From contig NC_035435.2 of the NCBI RefSeq assembly GCF_002127325.2, forward strand, positions 123,747,127-123,811,126: a stretch of 64,000 nucleotides of DNA. The letters are read 5' to 3'. The notes under the pieces were generated by a model. That model did not search any database. It saw nothing but the letters and a program-made list of their open reading frames with translations, and had not been told where the DNA came from. Positions 1 to 10,746 of the stretch are shown in pieces. The translations under genes and the position numbers were made by a program. This DNA comes from Helianthus annuus (taxonomy: Eukaryota; Streptophyta; Magnoliopsida; Asterales; Asteraceae). How positions within the stretch are numbered: the stretch's first letter is position 1; each line of letters opens with the position of its first letter.

Positions 1-576
1 ATACTTTAAATTTGGGTGATTCTTATGTGTTGAACTTATCATTAACTTCGTACGAGCCAAACCTTGACATATGTAGCGCTATAGGATTAACGACCCGCCT
101 CTACTGAAACTTTGGTTATGTCATGAGCAAGTTGCGTTTTCTTGGTTTGATATGTTAGACACATGCCATGTTTAAATGTTTATCTTGAATCACATGCTTG
201 CTATGAGGAATTGTTCAAACTTATCTTTTGCTATGTACGTATCAAACTTGTATACTCGCCTTTGCTTTTGCATTGAACTTTATTTTAAACATGTTACAGG
301 TTGATGAGGACGATGCTAAGAAAAGAAGTAGCGTTGATGCCTAGATACACATATAGACGTTAGGGTTTAATATGTTGTATCAAATTTTGTTATGTTATCA
401 TGTTGTTATGTTAAACTTGTTGTATTTGAATTTCTTGTAATGTTGACTATTTGAAGTTATGAAATGAAATGAAATTTGGAATTTCTAAATATTGTCACAA
501 ATAGCGTTATGATGTCTCTAGCAATCTTCACACTTCGTCTCATCCCGATGTTTCCGCCATTGGTTGGAGTGTGACA
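1..576 (+). mobile_element. Ty3-type LTR, 3' part
   Basis: The stretch ends in GTTTCCGCCATTGG and then GTGTGACA, which parallels the ends of the complete LTRs at 10134 and 17383 (GTTTCCGCCACG, then GTGTGACA). No primer binding site follows, so this is the 3' end of a solo or downstream LTR. Its 5' part lies outside the window. I see no coding capacity. The family is related to, but distinct from, the 3.26-kb LTR family. Confidence 0.7.
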
Positions 577-594
577 CATTGGCGTATTTTTTTC

Positions 595-780
595 AAAACC
601 TATGAATTACATAACACAAACATATAATATTTCTTCCAAGTCTGTATTGATATCATAAATATATTTATGTTCACTAAACATTTTTAAAAACCTATGAATT
701 ACATAACACAAACATATAATATTTCTTCCACGTCTGTATTTATATCCTAAATATATTTATCTTCACTAAACATAAAATTA
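595..780. repeat. 92-bp tandem duplication
   Basis: A segment beginning AAAACCTATGAATTACATAA occurs at 595 and again at 687, with few differences. Both copies run through a CACAAACATATAATATTTC block and end in a TTCACTAAACAT block. It is noncoding and A+T-rich. An inverted piece of the same unit lies at 50068-50100. Confidence 0.85.
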
Positions 781-950
781 AAAAAAAACAATAATATAAA
801 AAGTTGAGCAAAAAGATCAAAAGGGTTGTTACATGCATTCCGCTAGTCTCTTATCTATAATCTTGAATTAAAATGCAGTTTTGTTACGTTCAGACAACTG
901 AACTCTTTGTACAACCTGGCCTAATCACCTTCTATAAGTGAAGGCTATGG
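737..950 (+). repeat. Dispersed segment shared with 52420-52620
   Basis: From TCCTAAATATATTTATC onward this stretch matches 52420-52620 closely, including the blocks GGGTTGTTACATGCATTCCG and TTTTGTTACGTTCAGAC and the run up to TTTGTACAACCTG. The copy at 52540-52570 has an extra short duplication around ATCTTGAATTAAAAT. It has no open frame. It looks like a dispersed noncoding repeat of unknown class. Confidence 0.75.
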
Positions 951-1599
951 ACCTATTGTGTCATCTTTGCGTACATAAATGTGGGTCCCCTATAGGGATT
1001 AAAAGGATCATTGTGGATCTGTTTTAAACCTCAAAGGTAAGGATTGACCCTGTTTTACACCTAGTATTAAGAGTTAAAGGATGTTTTGATATTTCATGCA
1101 CGGTTTTGCATGGGAATTCAAAAGGTTGTTTTCTAGGGTGCAAGGTATAGTAAATTCTAAAACTTGATTTGCTTTTAGGATCAAACTCGCAGCCCTCATC
1201 AACCGCCTAGAGCTGGGTTTCTACAAGGAACACGACCCGATAAATTTGCGCTTGGGTCCACGTATGCACTTAGACTTCAAATTTCTACTTTTGTTGAAAG
1301 TACACTACTTCCATGTATGTGCTAAGTACTAAAGTATGCACAAAGGATATAGTACGTGTTTGGAATAGAGTTTGCGCTTAATGTATAGTATACGCTCGGA
1401 ATAGTATGCACTTTTGTTTATAGTATGTACTTATTGTATAGTTGACCTATGTTTTCACATGTGAACCTTGCTCAAATTTGACTTGACTGTCTGGGGTTCG
1501 GAAAGGTGATCAGTACAGTTCACAGTATATTTAGCAATGCCGAAAAGTGAGTTTCTAGAGCACTCTTTACTTATTGTTTTGGGGTATGTGCGTACTCAC
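951..1599. other. No recognisable feature
   Basis: Noncoding sequence without long open frames. GTATGCAC and TATAGTATGTAC words recur around 1320-1440, suggesting decayed LTR sequence. I cannot assign it. Confidence 0.4.
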
Positions 1600-1980
1600 C
1601 ATAGTTTTTGAAATAAGGTAATTATGTTTTCTTGTAAACAAGATAGACTATGACAAAGTTTACAAAAGTAAAGCATACAATTTAAAGTCTTAAAGTATTA
1701 CAATAACAAGGCGTATAGTGTTACAGTATGTATATTGCACAATATAGATAATTACCTACGGGTTCGTATTACATGTGGTTACCTACGGGGTTGTATTATA
1801 CGTGGTTACCTACAAGGCCGTATTACAGGCGGTTGCCTGCAGGGTCGTATTACAGGTTGTTACTACCTACGGGGTCCTCAAGCAAATCATAATAAACAAA
1901 AACTCTCTCAATGGCAACCAACTCAACTAGTAATTCATAAGCACAAATATATACTTCGGGTCATAGCAATCAAGTAACTC
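1600..1980 (+). repeat. 27-bp minisatellite in a dispersed repeat
   Basis: Units beginning (A/G)TT(A/G)CCTAC occur at 1751, 1778, 1805 and 1832, a 27-bp period. The units vary but keep the CGTATTA core. The flanking repeat (GAAATAAGGTAATTATG, then a GATAGACTATGACAAAG-type block) recurs at 6831-6871 and 17384-17600. There the young LTR element has split it, and three 27-bp units follow at 17493, 17520 and 17547. The open frame across the array is only a by-product of the repeats. Confidence 0.75.
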
Positions 1981-3509
1981 TCGACAAAAAAAAAAAGAAT
2001 AACCAAAAAGTATGGAAATAAGTCAAAGAGCAATGATCCATCTCAGAAATCCATACAAGCTTTGCATCCTCCCAATATTCACAAACACTCAGCTAAATTT
2101 TATATGCACATACAATATCTAAAGTATATTTAGGACGCTCGATGCCAAGACAATAACCATGAAATATCATAAGCTTGTGAAAGGATCAAATCTAAACACT
2201 TTATAAAAACATGACATAAATCATGAGTTCTTGATTGGGTTGTAACTTGGCTAGGGTTAAAGGTGTAGAATAGAAATTGAAAGTGGCTAAAATGGCTGAA
2301 AAAAAACCGGCAGTTAGACTAACTCAATACAAAAGAAATAAATATATACAATCTACTAATAGCTAACTCTACATTTAGCTTTCCATTTCCACAAAATCGC
2401 TCTAATGGAGCCATTTTATAAGGCTTTTCAAACTATACAACACATGATTTTGATTATTTTTTATCTCATGCTTTAAAGGGAACTAAGTACGTCTACTTAG
2501 ATAAAAACTCCTAATCATGGGATTACAATAAATAAAATAAAGGATTGCAAAAAAAACTAGATGTTAGTCACTAATGAAACTGGATTTCCAACCAAAAATG
2601 GGTTAAAATACAAAAGGTAATTTTGGCTAAGTGGCTATTTTTTGTGGTCTAAAATAAATGAATGGGAAAAGGCTCAAGTTTGGCTAACTAAGGGAATAAT
2701 TTTGGGTATGGATGTGAATAATAAATGGCTAAAAATAAAAAGGTCGTCCTAATACCTCAATCATTTTCATTGTACGAGTTTGCTTTGTAGCCTCGACATG
2801 TATGCCTAACACAAGTTCTAAATTGCAAGTCATGCAGTTCACTCAATTTTTGCCCGCAAAAACATATGCAAAAATAATCAAAAGTTATAAAGCTCAAAAA
2901 TAACTCACGGAACGGACGAATTAGGTTTAAATGCAAGGCAAACAAGTAGTTCAATCATTTGATTTACCATGCTCAAAGATATACAAAAAAAATCTGTTGA
3001 CTCAATGGTTTCTTTGAAGCAATTGTCTTATTTATTTGCATTTGTCCTTATTTATTTATCAAAAAAATTTGGTGCTACATGGGTGTTTATGTTGATTTGA
3101 TTTTTGTTGCCACAAACATTTATTTCAAGAGAATTTTACAAAAAATTATTCTTATTTCTTTTAGTTTTGGACAAGACAAAATTCAAGCAAAACTAAGCTA
3201 ACCTCCTCAAATGTGAATTGTACAACGTCTTGGATGTACAACAAACAAACACAGTGTAAATGAAAAGTTCAATATAAAGGGAGGAGTGGCGGAACACGAA
3301 AGAAAACGAGGAAGGAGCTTAATCGGAAATCCAACCAAAAGCAATCCAGTCATGCCAACCAAAAGCCAACACAAGCATCAAAGCAATAGTTATCATAAGA
3401 AAGCACTACAACACTAGCGAACATATCATAACCACAACAAAATAAACAACCCAAACCAACCATCCCTCACTTTGCTACACTTTCCATCAACTAAAGTAAA
3501 CAAAACATA

Positions 3510-4737
3510 GAGTAAATTACAAGTTTTGTCCTTTATGTTTACACCAAATTGCAGGCATTGTCCTTTAGCGGCAAAATTTGACAACTTCTGTACTTAATGT
3601 TTCAAAATCTTACACGTTATGTCCTTTACGCCAAACCCAGTTAGATCTTTTTGGCTAAATCATATTACACAAGGGTAATTTGGTCATTGAACATAGTTTT
3701 TTTTAATATTATTAATAAATAAAGCAAAATGATATATTCAACTCAACCCCTCTCTATCTCCCCTGTATCTCTACTCTCTCTCACTCTCAGACTTCACCCA
3801 CCTCCCCACAACCTTCACCATCACTACCCACCCCAAAAGGGCTTTGATTCTGATTACTCTGCAGCCCAAACTCATTAACCACAGAGCACCCAAATGGAGG
3901 TTGCACAACTAACTGCACCGTGAACTTATTAACAGCAGCAAGTGACGGAGGCACAAATTCTTCAGCCAAAGGGTTCAATTTCGACAACATTTCAGCCAAA
4001 TCCCTCATTTCTTTATCAAAACCCTGATCACGATCACGATCATTCACACCGCCATTTCCATTAGAACCCATCATCATCTTACTATTCTGATGAAAACCCA
4101 TTTGGGGTTCGAGTTCATTCGCCCTAGAAATTAATGCTTTTGACTGATCAAGATCCTCTGATTCGACCCGATTGTTCGACACAAGAGTCATGATTGCCGA
4201 CTGTTAACAGTTGTGTTGTGCGAATTAAGTTGAATTTGTAGATAAAGATACAAGATTTGAGTATTGTTAAAAGGGAAAGCGAATGTAATTGAAAGAAAGT
4301 AAAATGATTATTACCTTACATGTGTGAAATGGAGTGTTTTTAGATCATTGAACGAATGAAACTTGAAGATTGTCTTGAGAGAGAGGGGTGGGGTGGGTGG
4401 TGATGGTGAAGGTTGTGGGGAGGTGGGAGGTGATGGTGGTGGGAGGTGGGTGAAGTCTGAGAGTGAGAGAGAGGGGCAGTGAGAGAGGGAGAAAGGGGGG
4501 TTGAGTTGAATATATCATTTTGCTTTATTTTATTAAATGATATTAAAAAAAACTATGTTAAATGACCAAATTACCCTTATGTAATATGATTTAACCAAAA
4601 AATCTAACTGGGTTTTGCCTAAAGGACATAACGTGTAAGATTTTGAAACATTAAGTACAGAACCTGTCAATTTTTACGCTAAAGGACAGCGCCTGCAATT
4701 TGATGTAAACATAAAGGACAAAACTTGTAATTTACTC
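3510..4737. mobile_element. Pack-MULE-like foldback element
   Basis: The ends are long inverted arms. The left arm starts GAGTAAATTACAAGTTTTGT at 3510 and the right arm ends with its reverse complement at 4737. The arms stay complementary for roughly 300 bp, through repeated TCCTTTA words, to the CTTCACCCACCTCC region near 3800 and 4450. A perfect 9-bp direct repeat CAAAACATA flanks the element (3501-3509 and 4738-4746). A 9-bp target duplication with long terminal inverted repeats is the hallmark of Mutator-like elements. The centre holds a host-derived exon (3787-4191), which makes it Pack-MULE-like. No transposase is present. Confidence 0.88.
3787..4191 (-). pseudogene. Captured PAM2-motif exon (CID-type)
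   Basis: This 134-codon frame begins at the ATG read at 4191. Around residues 60-85 it contains MRDLAEMLSKLNPLAEEF followed by VPPS. That matches the PAM2 motif (LNPxAxxFxP), which in plant CID proteins binds the MLLE domain of poly(A)-binding protein. The acidic, Asn- and Gly-rich N-terminal part also fits a CID N-terminus. RNA-binding domains of a full CID protein are absent. The last 15 to 20 codons run into the element's inverted arm, so the C-terminus is a chimera. I read it as a 5' exon copied into a Mutator-like element. Whether it is transcribed cannot be seen. Confidence 0.7.
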
Positions 4738-4940
4738 CAAAACATATATACTCACTCGACAGAAGAGTGCACGGAAAAGGGGAAATGGTGCACCCCTCAA
4801 AAGTAAAAACAATAGCTAAAACACAATCCATTTTCAACTAGTCGCATAAAAGACAACTAACACAAGTAGAATAAAATTGTGTACAATATTCACGAGTAGC
4901 TAAATAAGTAACTCCAATTCGTTCTCGAAATACATCGTGT

Positions 4941-4957
4941 CCTCGGCAACGGCGCCA
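4941..4957 (-). other. tRNA-Asp type primer binding site
   Basis: The plus strand reads CTCGGCAACGGCGCCA, equal to the 3' end of plant tRNA-Asp with one mismatch in its CCCCGG part. The same motif stands at 27723-27739 in the better-preserved element. It indicates a minus-strand Tat/Athila-type retrotransposon with its 5' LTR to the right. Confidence 0.75.
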
Positions 4958-4974
4958 AAAACTTGTTGTGTGTG

Positions 4975-4976
<2 letters not shown>

Positions 4977-5062
<86 letters not shown>
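4977..5062. repeat. (AT)n microsatellite, about 43 units
   Basis: An uninterrupted run of alternating A and T lies just inside the LTR of the Tat-like remnant. Open frames of Ile-Tyr repeats across it are artefacts. Confidence 0.97.
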
Positions 5063-5065
<3 letters not shown>

Positions 5066-5429
5066 GATATTCTTTCACACAAATTTAGTTTTAAAAATAG
5101 TTTTTACCCTTTAACTAAATCACACACATGATGATGCTAGGATACTGGTGACCAAGCATGATTATGCTTGATTTTGGCATAACCATGCCATATCTATTAG
5201 TTGCTAGAATTAACAGTTTTTGCTTCATTTTTCTCCAAATGTCTTCGTTTTACCACTAGGTTGGACCTGTATTTCCACAAAAACTCAATGAGTACTAAAA
5301 TCAATGAAAATACAAAGAGTTTTCACGTAAACAGGGATAAATTTAACGTTAAAAGATGTATAAATTCTTATACATCAACGGTTAAAAATGAAATTTGCTA
5401 TGCTAAGACAACTTAAATCAATTTGACAA

Positions 5430-5838
5430 GTACAAGAACAGCGAGTGGGCTAGTTATGTTGATGACAGGAAGAGTATATCTGCTAATGTGTTCTCCGTTA
5501 ATAGTGATGTGGTCACTTGAAGCTCGAAGAAACCACATATTGTTGCAATGTCTTGTGCGGTGGCTGGATATGTTGCAACAACTCCTGCTAAATGCCAAGT
5601 TCTTAGGTTACGAAGGATTTTTAAATATATGGGTGTAAAACAACTTAATGCAACTACCATTTACTTTAATTTATCAAAGAATCTGAAACTTTGTAGTCGT
5701 TCCAAGCATATCGAACTCAAGTATCATTTTATTAGAGAAGTTGTGGATCAAGAATATATGAAACAAGCATGTTGTGGTAATAGTGATCAATTGGCAAATG
5801 TCCTTACAAAGGCTCTTACTCAAGACAAAGTCGCTTAG
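5430..5838 (+). pseudogene. Ty1/copia RNase H, dead fragment
   Basis: One frame reads YVDDRKSISANVFSVNSDVV, then Thr, a TGA stop (5518-5520) and SSKKPHIVAMSC. This matches the copia RNase H block normally written DxRKSTSGYxF...TWSSKKQ. The stop replaces the conserved Trp, so TGG became TGA. Further on, SRSKHIELKYHFIRE followed near the end by QLANVLTKAL is the conserved RNase H C-terminus. Integrase and reverse transcriptase are missing upstream, so this is a 3' pol fragment. A purine-rich AGAGGGGGT at about 5853 fits a polypurine tract before a lost or decayed 3' LTR. Confidence 0.85.
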
Positions 5839-6704
5839 TTTAGACATTTAATTAGAGGGGGTCATTCACTATTTATGTAAGTATTAACTATTCATAAACA
5901 CCAATAGTTTCTAGGGTTTAAAAAAGGTAAAAAACTAATGTTGATTCTAAATAAATTACTAAAATTGTTGCACTCTTTTAGAGATTTAGAATATATATAT
6001 ATTATTTGACCTTTAAATACTAAAAAATCCATTTTCCTATATAAATTACTATTTTCATTCAAAATTTTTAGTTTATGTAAAGTCACTAAAAAGAAGTACA
6101 AAAACTAAAACTATTTAAAATCAAATGAACTAAAATAAACATGTAAGAATCTTTGTTAGTCTTTAGTGTTTTTTTAATTAAACAATTATGAAACATAATC
6201 TTTTTTTCTTTATTATTACCTACTACTTCAATTTAATTTGAAAAAAAAATAACCCCTTAATTTGAAGACTTTTTAACATTTTTAAAAACAATTTACAACA
6301 TTGTAACATTTAATGAAAATTGACCAACTTTAAAATAATATAAATGTTTGAGCGACTTTAATAAAATCATTGAGAAAGCCGGTTACTTTGGTACATTGTT
6401 CCCCCTTTATTATACAATAAATTAATATTTTTACACACGTATTTGTTATAGTATCATTTTTACTTTTTTATATTAACCGTTGACACACCCTATATAATCC
6501 TAATATCCAATAGGGTTAGATTCAAACACTAGTGAACTAATTCTAGCCATTGATTATCAATACATAAGTGTAAATCAATGGCCAGGATTTGATGATGAAA
6601 ATACACTAATGTAGTATACGATTTGATGATGAAAATCAGTGGTCAGGATTTGATCACTCAGTTCACAAATACACTAGTGCTCACTCTAGAACCCCACCCA
6701 TATC

Positions 6705-6706
<2 letters not shown>
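5839..6706. other. A+T-rich stretch, possible MITE remnant
   Basis: After the copia tract the sequence is A+T-rich and noncoding. Between about 6520 and 6690 the word ACACTAGTG appears near the left side and CACTAGTGCTCAC near the right, with internal repeats of GGATTTGATGATGAAAAT. This could be a small foldback element, but no clear target duplication adjoins it. Confidence 0.35.

Positions 6707-6764
<58 letters not shown>
6707..6764. repeat. (AT)n microsatellite
   Basis: A pure alternating AT run of about 29 units. Confidence 0.95.
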
Positions 6765-6766
<2 letters not shown>

Positions 6767-7723
6767 ACCGGTTAGGTCCATCATAAGTGTTGTACTCTCA
6801 ACCTCATAGGAAGTAACATGCTTGTGTCTCACCTTGAAATAAGGTAATTATGTTTACTTTTAAACATGATATGTGACACCTGTGTCACTGCGACCATCAA
6901 ACAAATACCAAGCCGATGAAATATTGTATTTCATACTTGGGATCTTGTATAAATATGTGTATGTTTTGCACATATCAATTATTGTTCAATTTCAAACTCT
7001 ACATTGCTTTCTAGAGCATTATACGCAAACTGGTGCGTAAACGTACTTAGTTTAATGCGACAAATACTCCGGAATATCAACATATACTCAACATACCTTA
7101 AATAACCTTTACATAACTTAGAAATAAGTTTTGAAGGCTTTGGTATAGCAAAAACAAGTTAATTCGCTTACAGGGACTAAACTTGACAAACTGCGAAAGT
7201 ATGCCAATTTGAACTGTAACGAACATTCCGGAACATGTCCATAAGTTAAACATACCCTAAATATCCTTTACATAGCTTAGAAATAGGCTTTGAGGTGTTT
7301 GGTATGCTAAAACAAACTTTTGGATCATTCAGGGACTAAAAGTGTCAAAAAGTGCACAAGTTTGCACTTTCGCGCATAACTTACATTCTGAATACATCCG
7401 GACATCCAAAAATTTATGTAAGCATTATAATATTATGCCTTAGTGTTGGGCATGAGAAAAATCCATTCGTCGCGTCATTTGGATCGTCTTTCGCGCTTAT
7501 GCGCATTCCGTCGTAATTAAGCGAACATCGCAATCGTACGGCCAAACGAACCGACATCCGGAATATTTTTGAGCATATTTCATGTCCCCTACACTTTAAC
7601 TTCATCTTAGAGCCTTGAAATGAGGTTAACGGGGCTTAAACGTGCCAAAAATGGGCCAAAATGCGTGTTTCTGAAGTGCAGGGACCAAAATTGTAAATTC
7701 TGATCTGGGAACCTTAGGCGGGG

Positions 7724-7752
7724 CGCGTAAGGATTTACCAAATCCTTACGCG
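7724..7752. promoter_or_regulatory. 13-bp inverted repeat upstream of LTR TATA
   Basis: CGCGTAAGGATTT and its exact reverse complement are separated by ACC. The copy in the 3' LTR is at 14973-15001. It lies about 195 bp upstream of the TATA box. The related solo LTR keeps the outer CGCGTAAG arms at 23253-23280 although its loop differs. Function is unknown; a protein-binding or RNA/DNA hairpin role is inference. Confidence 0.6.
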
Positions 7753-7947
7753 GGGCACGTGAGACTATCAGACAGATTCAATGTATCTATTTAATGCAGT
7801 TGGCCTTTCGTTCGATCAAGCGGCAATGCCCTTTCACCCAATCAAGAGCCAAGGGGCAATTTCTGACTTACCACAAGAATTTGACAAGTGTACGCTCGAG
7901 ATCGCGGCACGATATTCGATAAACGATCCTAACGGTTCCACTTTTCC

Positions 7948-7955
7948 TATAAATA
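7948..7955 (+). promoter_or_regulatory. LTR TATA box
   Basis: TATAAATA follows a C+T-rich stretch and precedes a run of nine C. The same site lies at 15197-15204 in the 3' LTR. It would define the U3/R border shortly downstream, leaving an unusually long R plus U5 of about 2.1 kb. Confidence 0.6.
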
Positions 7956-8999
7956 CCCCCCCCCTTTTGTGTAAAAACCCACAAGAATCAGATCTAAAGC
8001 TCTAAGTTGGAACCATTGTTTCATACCTGAGCTATTTGATCTAGATTAGCACTCGGGGACCCTCCGTAAGTCTTCTTTCGCTCTTTTATTCGCTTTTCGA
8101 GTCCGAAAGTCAACGTTTTGTTGACTTTCTGCATTGACCAGCTTATGGTCGATGCGAAGTTCATGGAACTTCATAACGTGAGCGTGATCACGATGGTTAT
8201 GGTCCGTAGTAACCATACCTACTGATTACCCCGTTATCTAGGCTCAGTGACGAGCCGTAGTTTCGGCCAAAATGCGCATTCTTGCGTATTTTGTAACCAA
8301 ACTACTCGTGAGCATCAAAGCCGTTTGTTTTGATGCCCAACCTGTTTTCTAAACTTAGTTAAGCATGTTCTAACATGCTTAGCTCGTCACATTTAGTATA
8401 GTGCTTATATAGGGTCGTAAGGTAAGCGATCTAAACCATCGCTTATACTTTCGAACCCGACCCATTTGGTCGATCTTTAGGATCCGACCAAACATATTAG
8501 GTGACCATAGCTATAACCTTCCGAGGTTATACCTTGTGGTCGCAATGTTAGGCGTTCCATACGCGTTCTACGCGAATGACACGTTAGGGTGGCATAAGCT
8601 ACCTCAACGGGTCGTGATGGACCGTAAGCACTTAGGTTTAGTTTCATTTTAGTATGTAGGCTTTGTTAAACCATATTACACGAGTCTCCATACTCGTTTG
8701 GTTTTCGAACCCGCGTACTGTCCGATCCTTCCGATTTGGTCCGGTATATTAACATAAGCTACCTATTAGGTGCCGTTGATATTCCGTGATCTTTAGCATT
8801 ATCTGGTTATTATACAAGGAACTCAAAGCAATCTCAGGTGAGTACATTGAACCCCATCTTTTACATGTTTTCGAGGAGTCAATGTGAGTACATTGAACCC
8901 CTCTTTTACTGTTTTCCAAACTGTTTTGGGGTGAAACACATGTGCCTACTTGCTACTTTTATGCTTTCCGGTTTTCACATCATATACTACTATGTTCGA

Positions 9000-9400
9000 T
9001 AGTACATATATAGTACATGATTTCATTGTGTTTATGCTATGTATGCCCATTGTGTGCGTACTTAGTACATTGTTTCACATTACATTACTGTTGCATATGC
9101 TCATCCAGCATATGAACATATTACACTACATTTTGAACCGTTGTACTCTACAATACATTTCATGCTACGTACGCCCATTGTGTGCATACGTAGTACATTG
9201 TTTCACATTACATTACTGTTGCATATGCTCATCCAGCATATGAACACATTACACTACATTTTGAACCGTTGTACTCTACAATACATTTCATGCTACGTAC
9301 GCCCATTGTGTGCATACGTAGTACATTGTTTCACATTACATTACTGTTGCATATGCTCATCCAGCATATGAACACATTACACTACATTTTGAACCGTTGT
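9000..9400 (+). repeat. 128-bp tandem repeat inside LTR
   Basis: The word GCCCATTGTGTGC recurs at 9045, 9173 and 9301, a 128-bp period with almost three units. Each unit contains CATATGCTCATCCAGCATATG, an inverted repeat. The same array is at about 16249-16649 in the 3' LTR. Open frames here are repeat by-products. Confidence 0.85.
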
Positions 9401-10141
9401 AACCATTTGACTATACATAAGCATTTCTACCATTGTTAAACATTTCATCTTGATGGTTTGGTTTGAGTAAGTGATTTACGTAACGAGGCATGTGTACTAT
9501 GATACAAGCATGGTGGATACGCCGCTGGTACTTCCTATATATAAGTGTTTGTATGGTATTACATATCGTAGCGTTATTTGAATCATTTCAATTTGAGACA
9601 TAGAACATTTTATACAAATAACACGCTTTTCACAAGACATTGATTTACAAACAACAAATCTTATACAAACTCTTTTTACATGGTTATTCAGTTAACCATG
9701 CATTGTTCTCTTATTTATACATATCATTTGATCTTACCGTTTTTCAAATGATTTACAAGACAAAGCAAAATACGAGGTTCATGACTAAACATTTTCTCAA
9801 ACTCAAGTCATGAATTCCGTTTTCACAAAACCAATGTATCTTACAGGCATTTTTATGCTGACGTACCTATTTTCACATGTGTTTTCAGGAGATGATGCAT
9901 AGGACTTATCAAGACATACTTAGGCGGACCTGTTCCTTAGTGACTTAAAACGAGACAAGAACTAGTTAATTTATGTTATGTACACTTTGATTCTTGTTTA
10001 GACAATGTAAACTTTCATGTTTGATTTATAAAATGAAACTTCATTTGCCATGGATTTGAAACAATTGATTCTGTTACAACACTCCCCGACGTTTCCGCCA
10101 CGTTTTGTATGTTCTACGTGGTCGGGGTGTGACAGAAAAGA

Positions 10142-10154
10142 TGGTATCAGAGCC
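10142..10154 (+). other. Initiator tRNA-Met primer binding site
   Basis: TGGTATCAGAGCC begins seven bases after the 5' LTR and is complementary to the 3' end of plant initiator tRNA-Met. Confidence 0.92.
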
Positions 10155-10746
10155 AATGGTTATAGGGAATTAGGTTATTAGTAATGCTTTGACCTAGTCT
10201 ATAACCTTCCTAGGACCCTAATGTGAGTTTACTTGCGTTTAGTCACAAAACAATACCGTCACCTATCCTTAGGCGACGACCACTACAAGAACATAAATTT
10301 CAAAACCGCTTTGAAAACCAATCATCTGTTGTAGGATGATTGATTACTGGGTTTTGAACCCTCTGTTATAAGGTTTTGAACCCCTTTTAATTTTCAAAAC
10401 TCCCGTCAAAGTTTTGGGTCCTAACTAGTGTGAACACGTGCGAACTGGAAGAGTGAATGCCTGTACCCTGGGTTTTCTGTCTAAGGTTAGAGTGTTCGTA
10501 CAAATCCACATAATCGGACCAGTCACTCTTACCTGGGAACTCTTGGGGTGAGTGTCCACTTATAGGCGAGCATGTCTTCGCGATACACTATGAGGATCTA
10601 TTTGCTTTGATTCAGCCTTGGTGTTGTTTGTTTGCTTCATGATTCAAACAAGTGACCATCAACCGTGATTATGGTCAGTGATTGTAACATCCTATTCTTA
10701 CCCAATACCATTTTATTTGTTTCCTTTCATGTTTTCCTCTTTTAGA

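Larger units (their letters stand above)
1990..5400 (-). mobile_element. Decayed Tat-like Ty3 element
   Basis: The 2200-3200 stretch resembles the noncoding internal region of the element at 18323-29502. Compare the GGCTAACTAAGGG and GTCCTAATACCTC blocks near 2680-2755 with 20660-20750. The right part carries a tRNA-Asp type primer site at 4941-4957, read on the minus strand, so an LTR should lie to its right from about 4965. No gag or pol frame survives. The element is interrupted by the Mutator-like insertion at 3510-4737. Its outer ends are not resolved. Confidence 0.55.
6872..10134 (+). repeat. 5' LTR, 3263 bp
   Basis: It starts TGTGACACCTGTG and ends GTCGGGGTGTGACA. It carries a TATA box at 7948-7955, a perfect hairpin at 7724-7752 and a 128-bp tandem repeat near 9000-9400. 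The short frames inside it (for example 7414-7605 and 7781-8005) recur identically in the other LTR and show no family resemblance. Confidence 0.93.

Noticed and set aside
1735..1977. 80-codon Arg/Gly-rich protein
   Set aside because: It is a translation of the 27-bp minisatellite.
4890..5082. Two small frames of Ile-Tyr repeats
   Set aside because: They only translate the (AT)n microsatellite.
6520..6700. MITE with ACACTAGTG arms
   Set aside because: Inverted similarity is weak and no adjoining target duplication was found; mentioned only as a possibility.
7414..8005. 63- and 74-codon frames in the LTR
   Set aside because: Present in both LTRs, with no family resemblance, and one overlaps the promoter region.
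8950..9371. Overlapping 97- and 76-codon frames
   Set aside because: They arise from the 128-bp LTR tandem repeat and recur identically in the other LTR.
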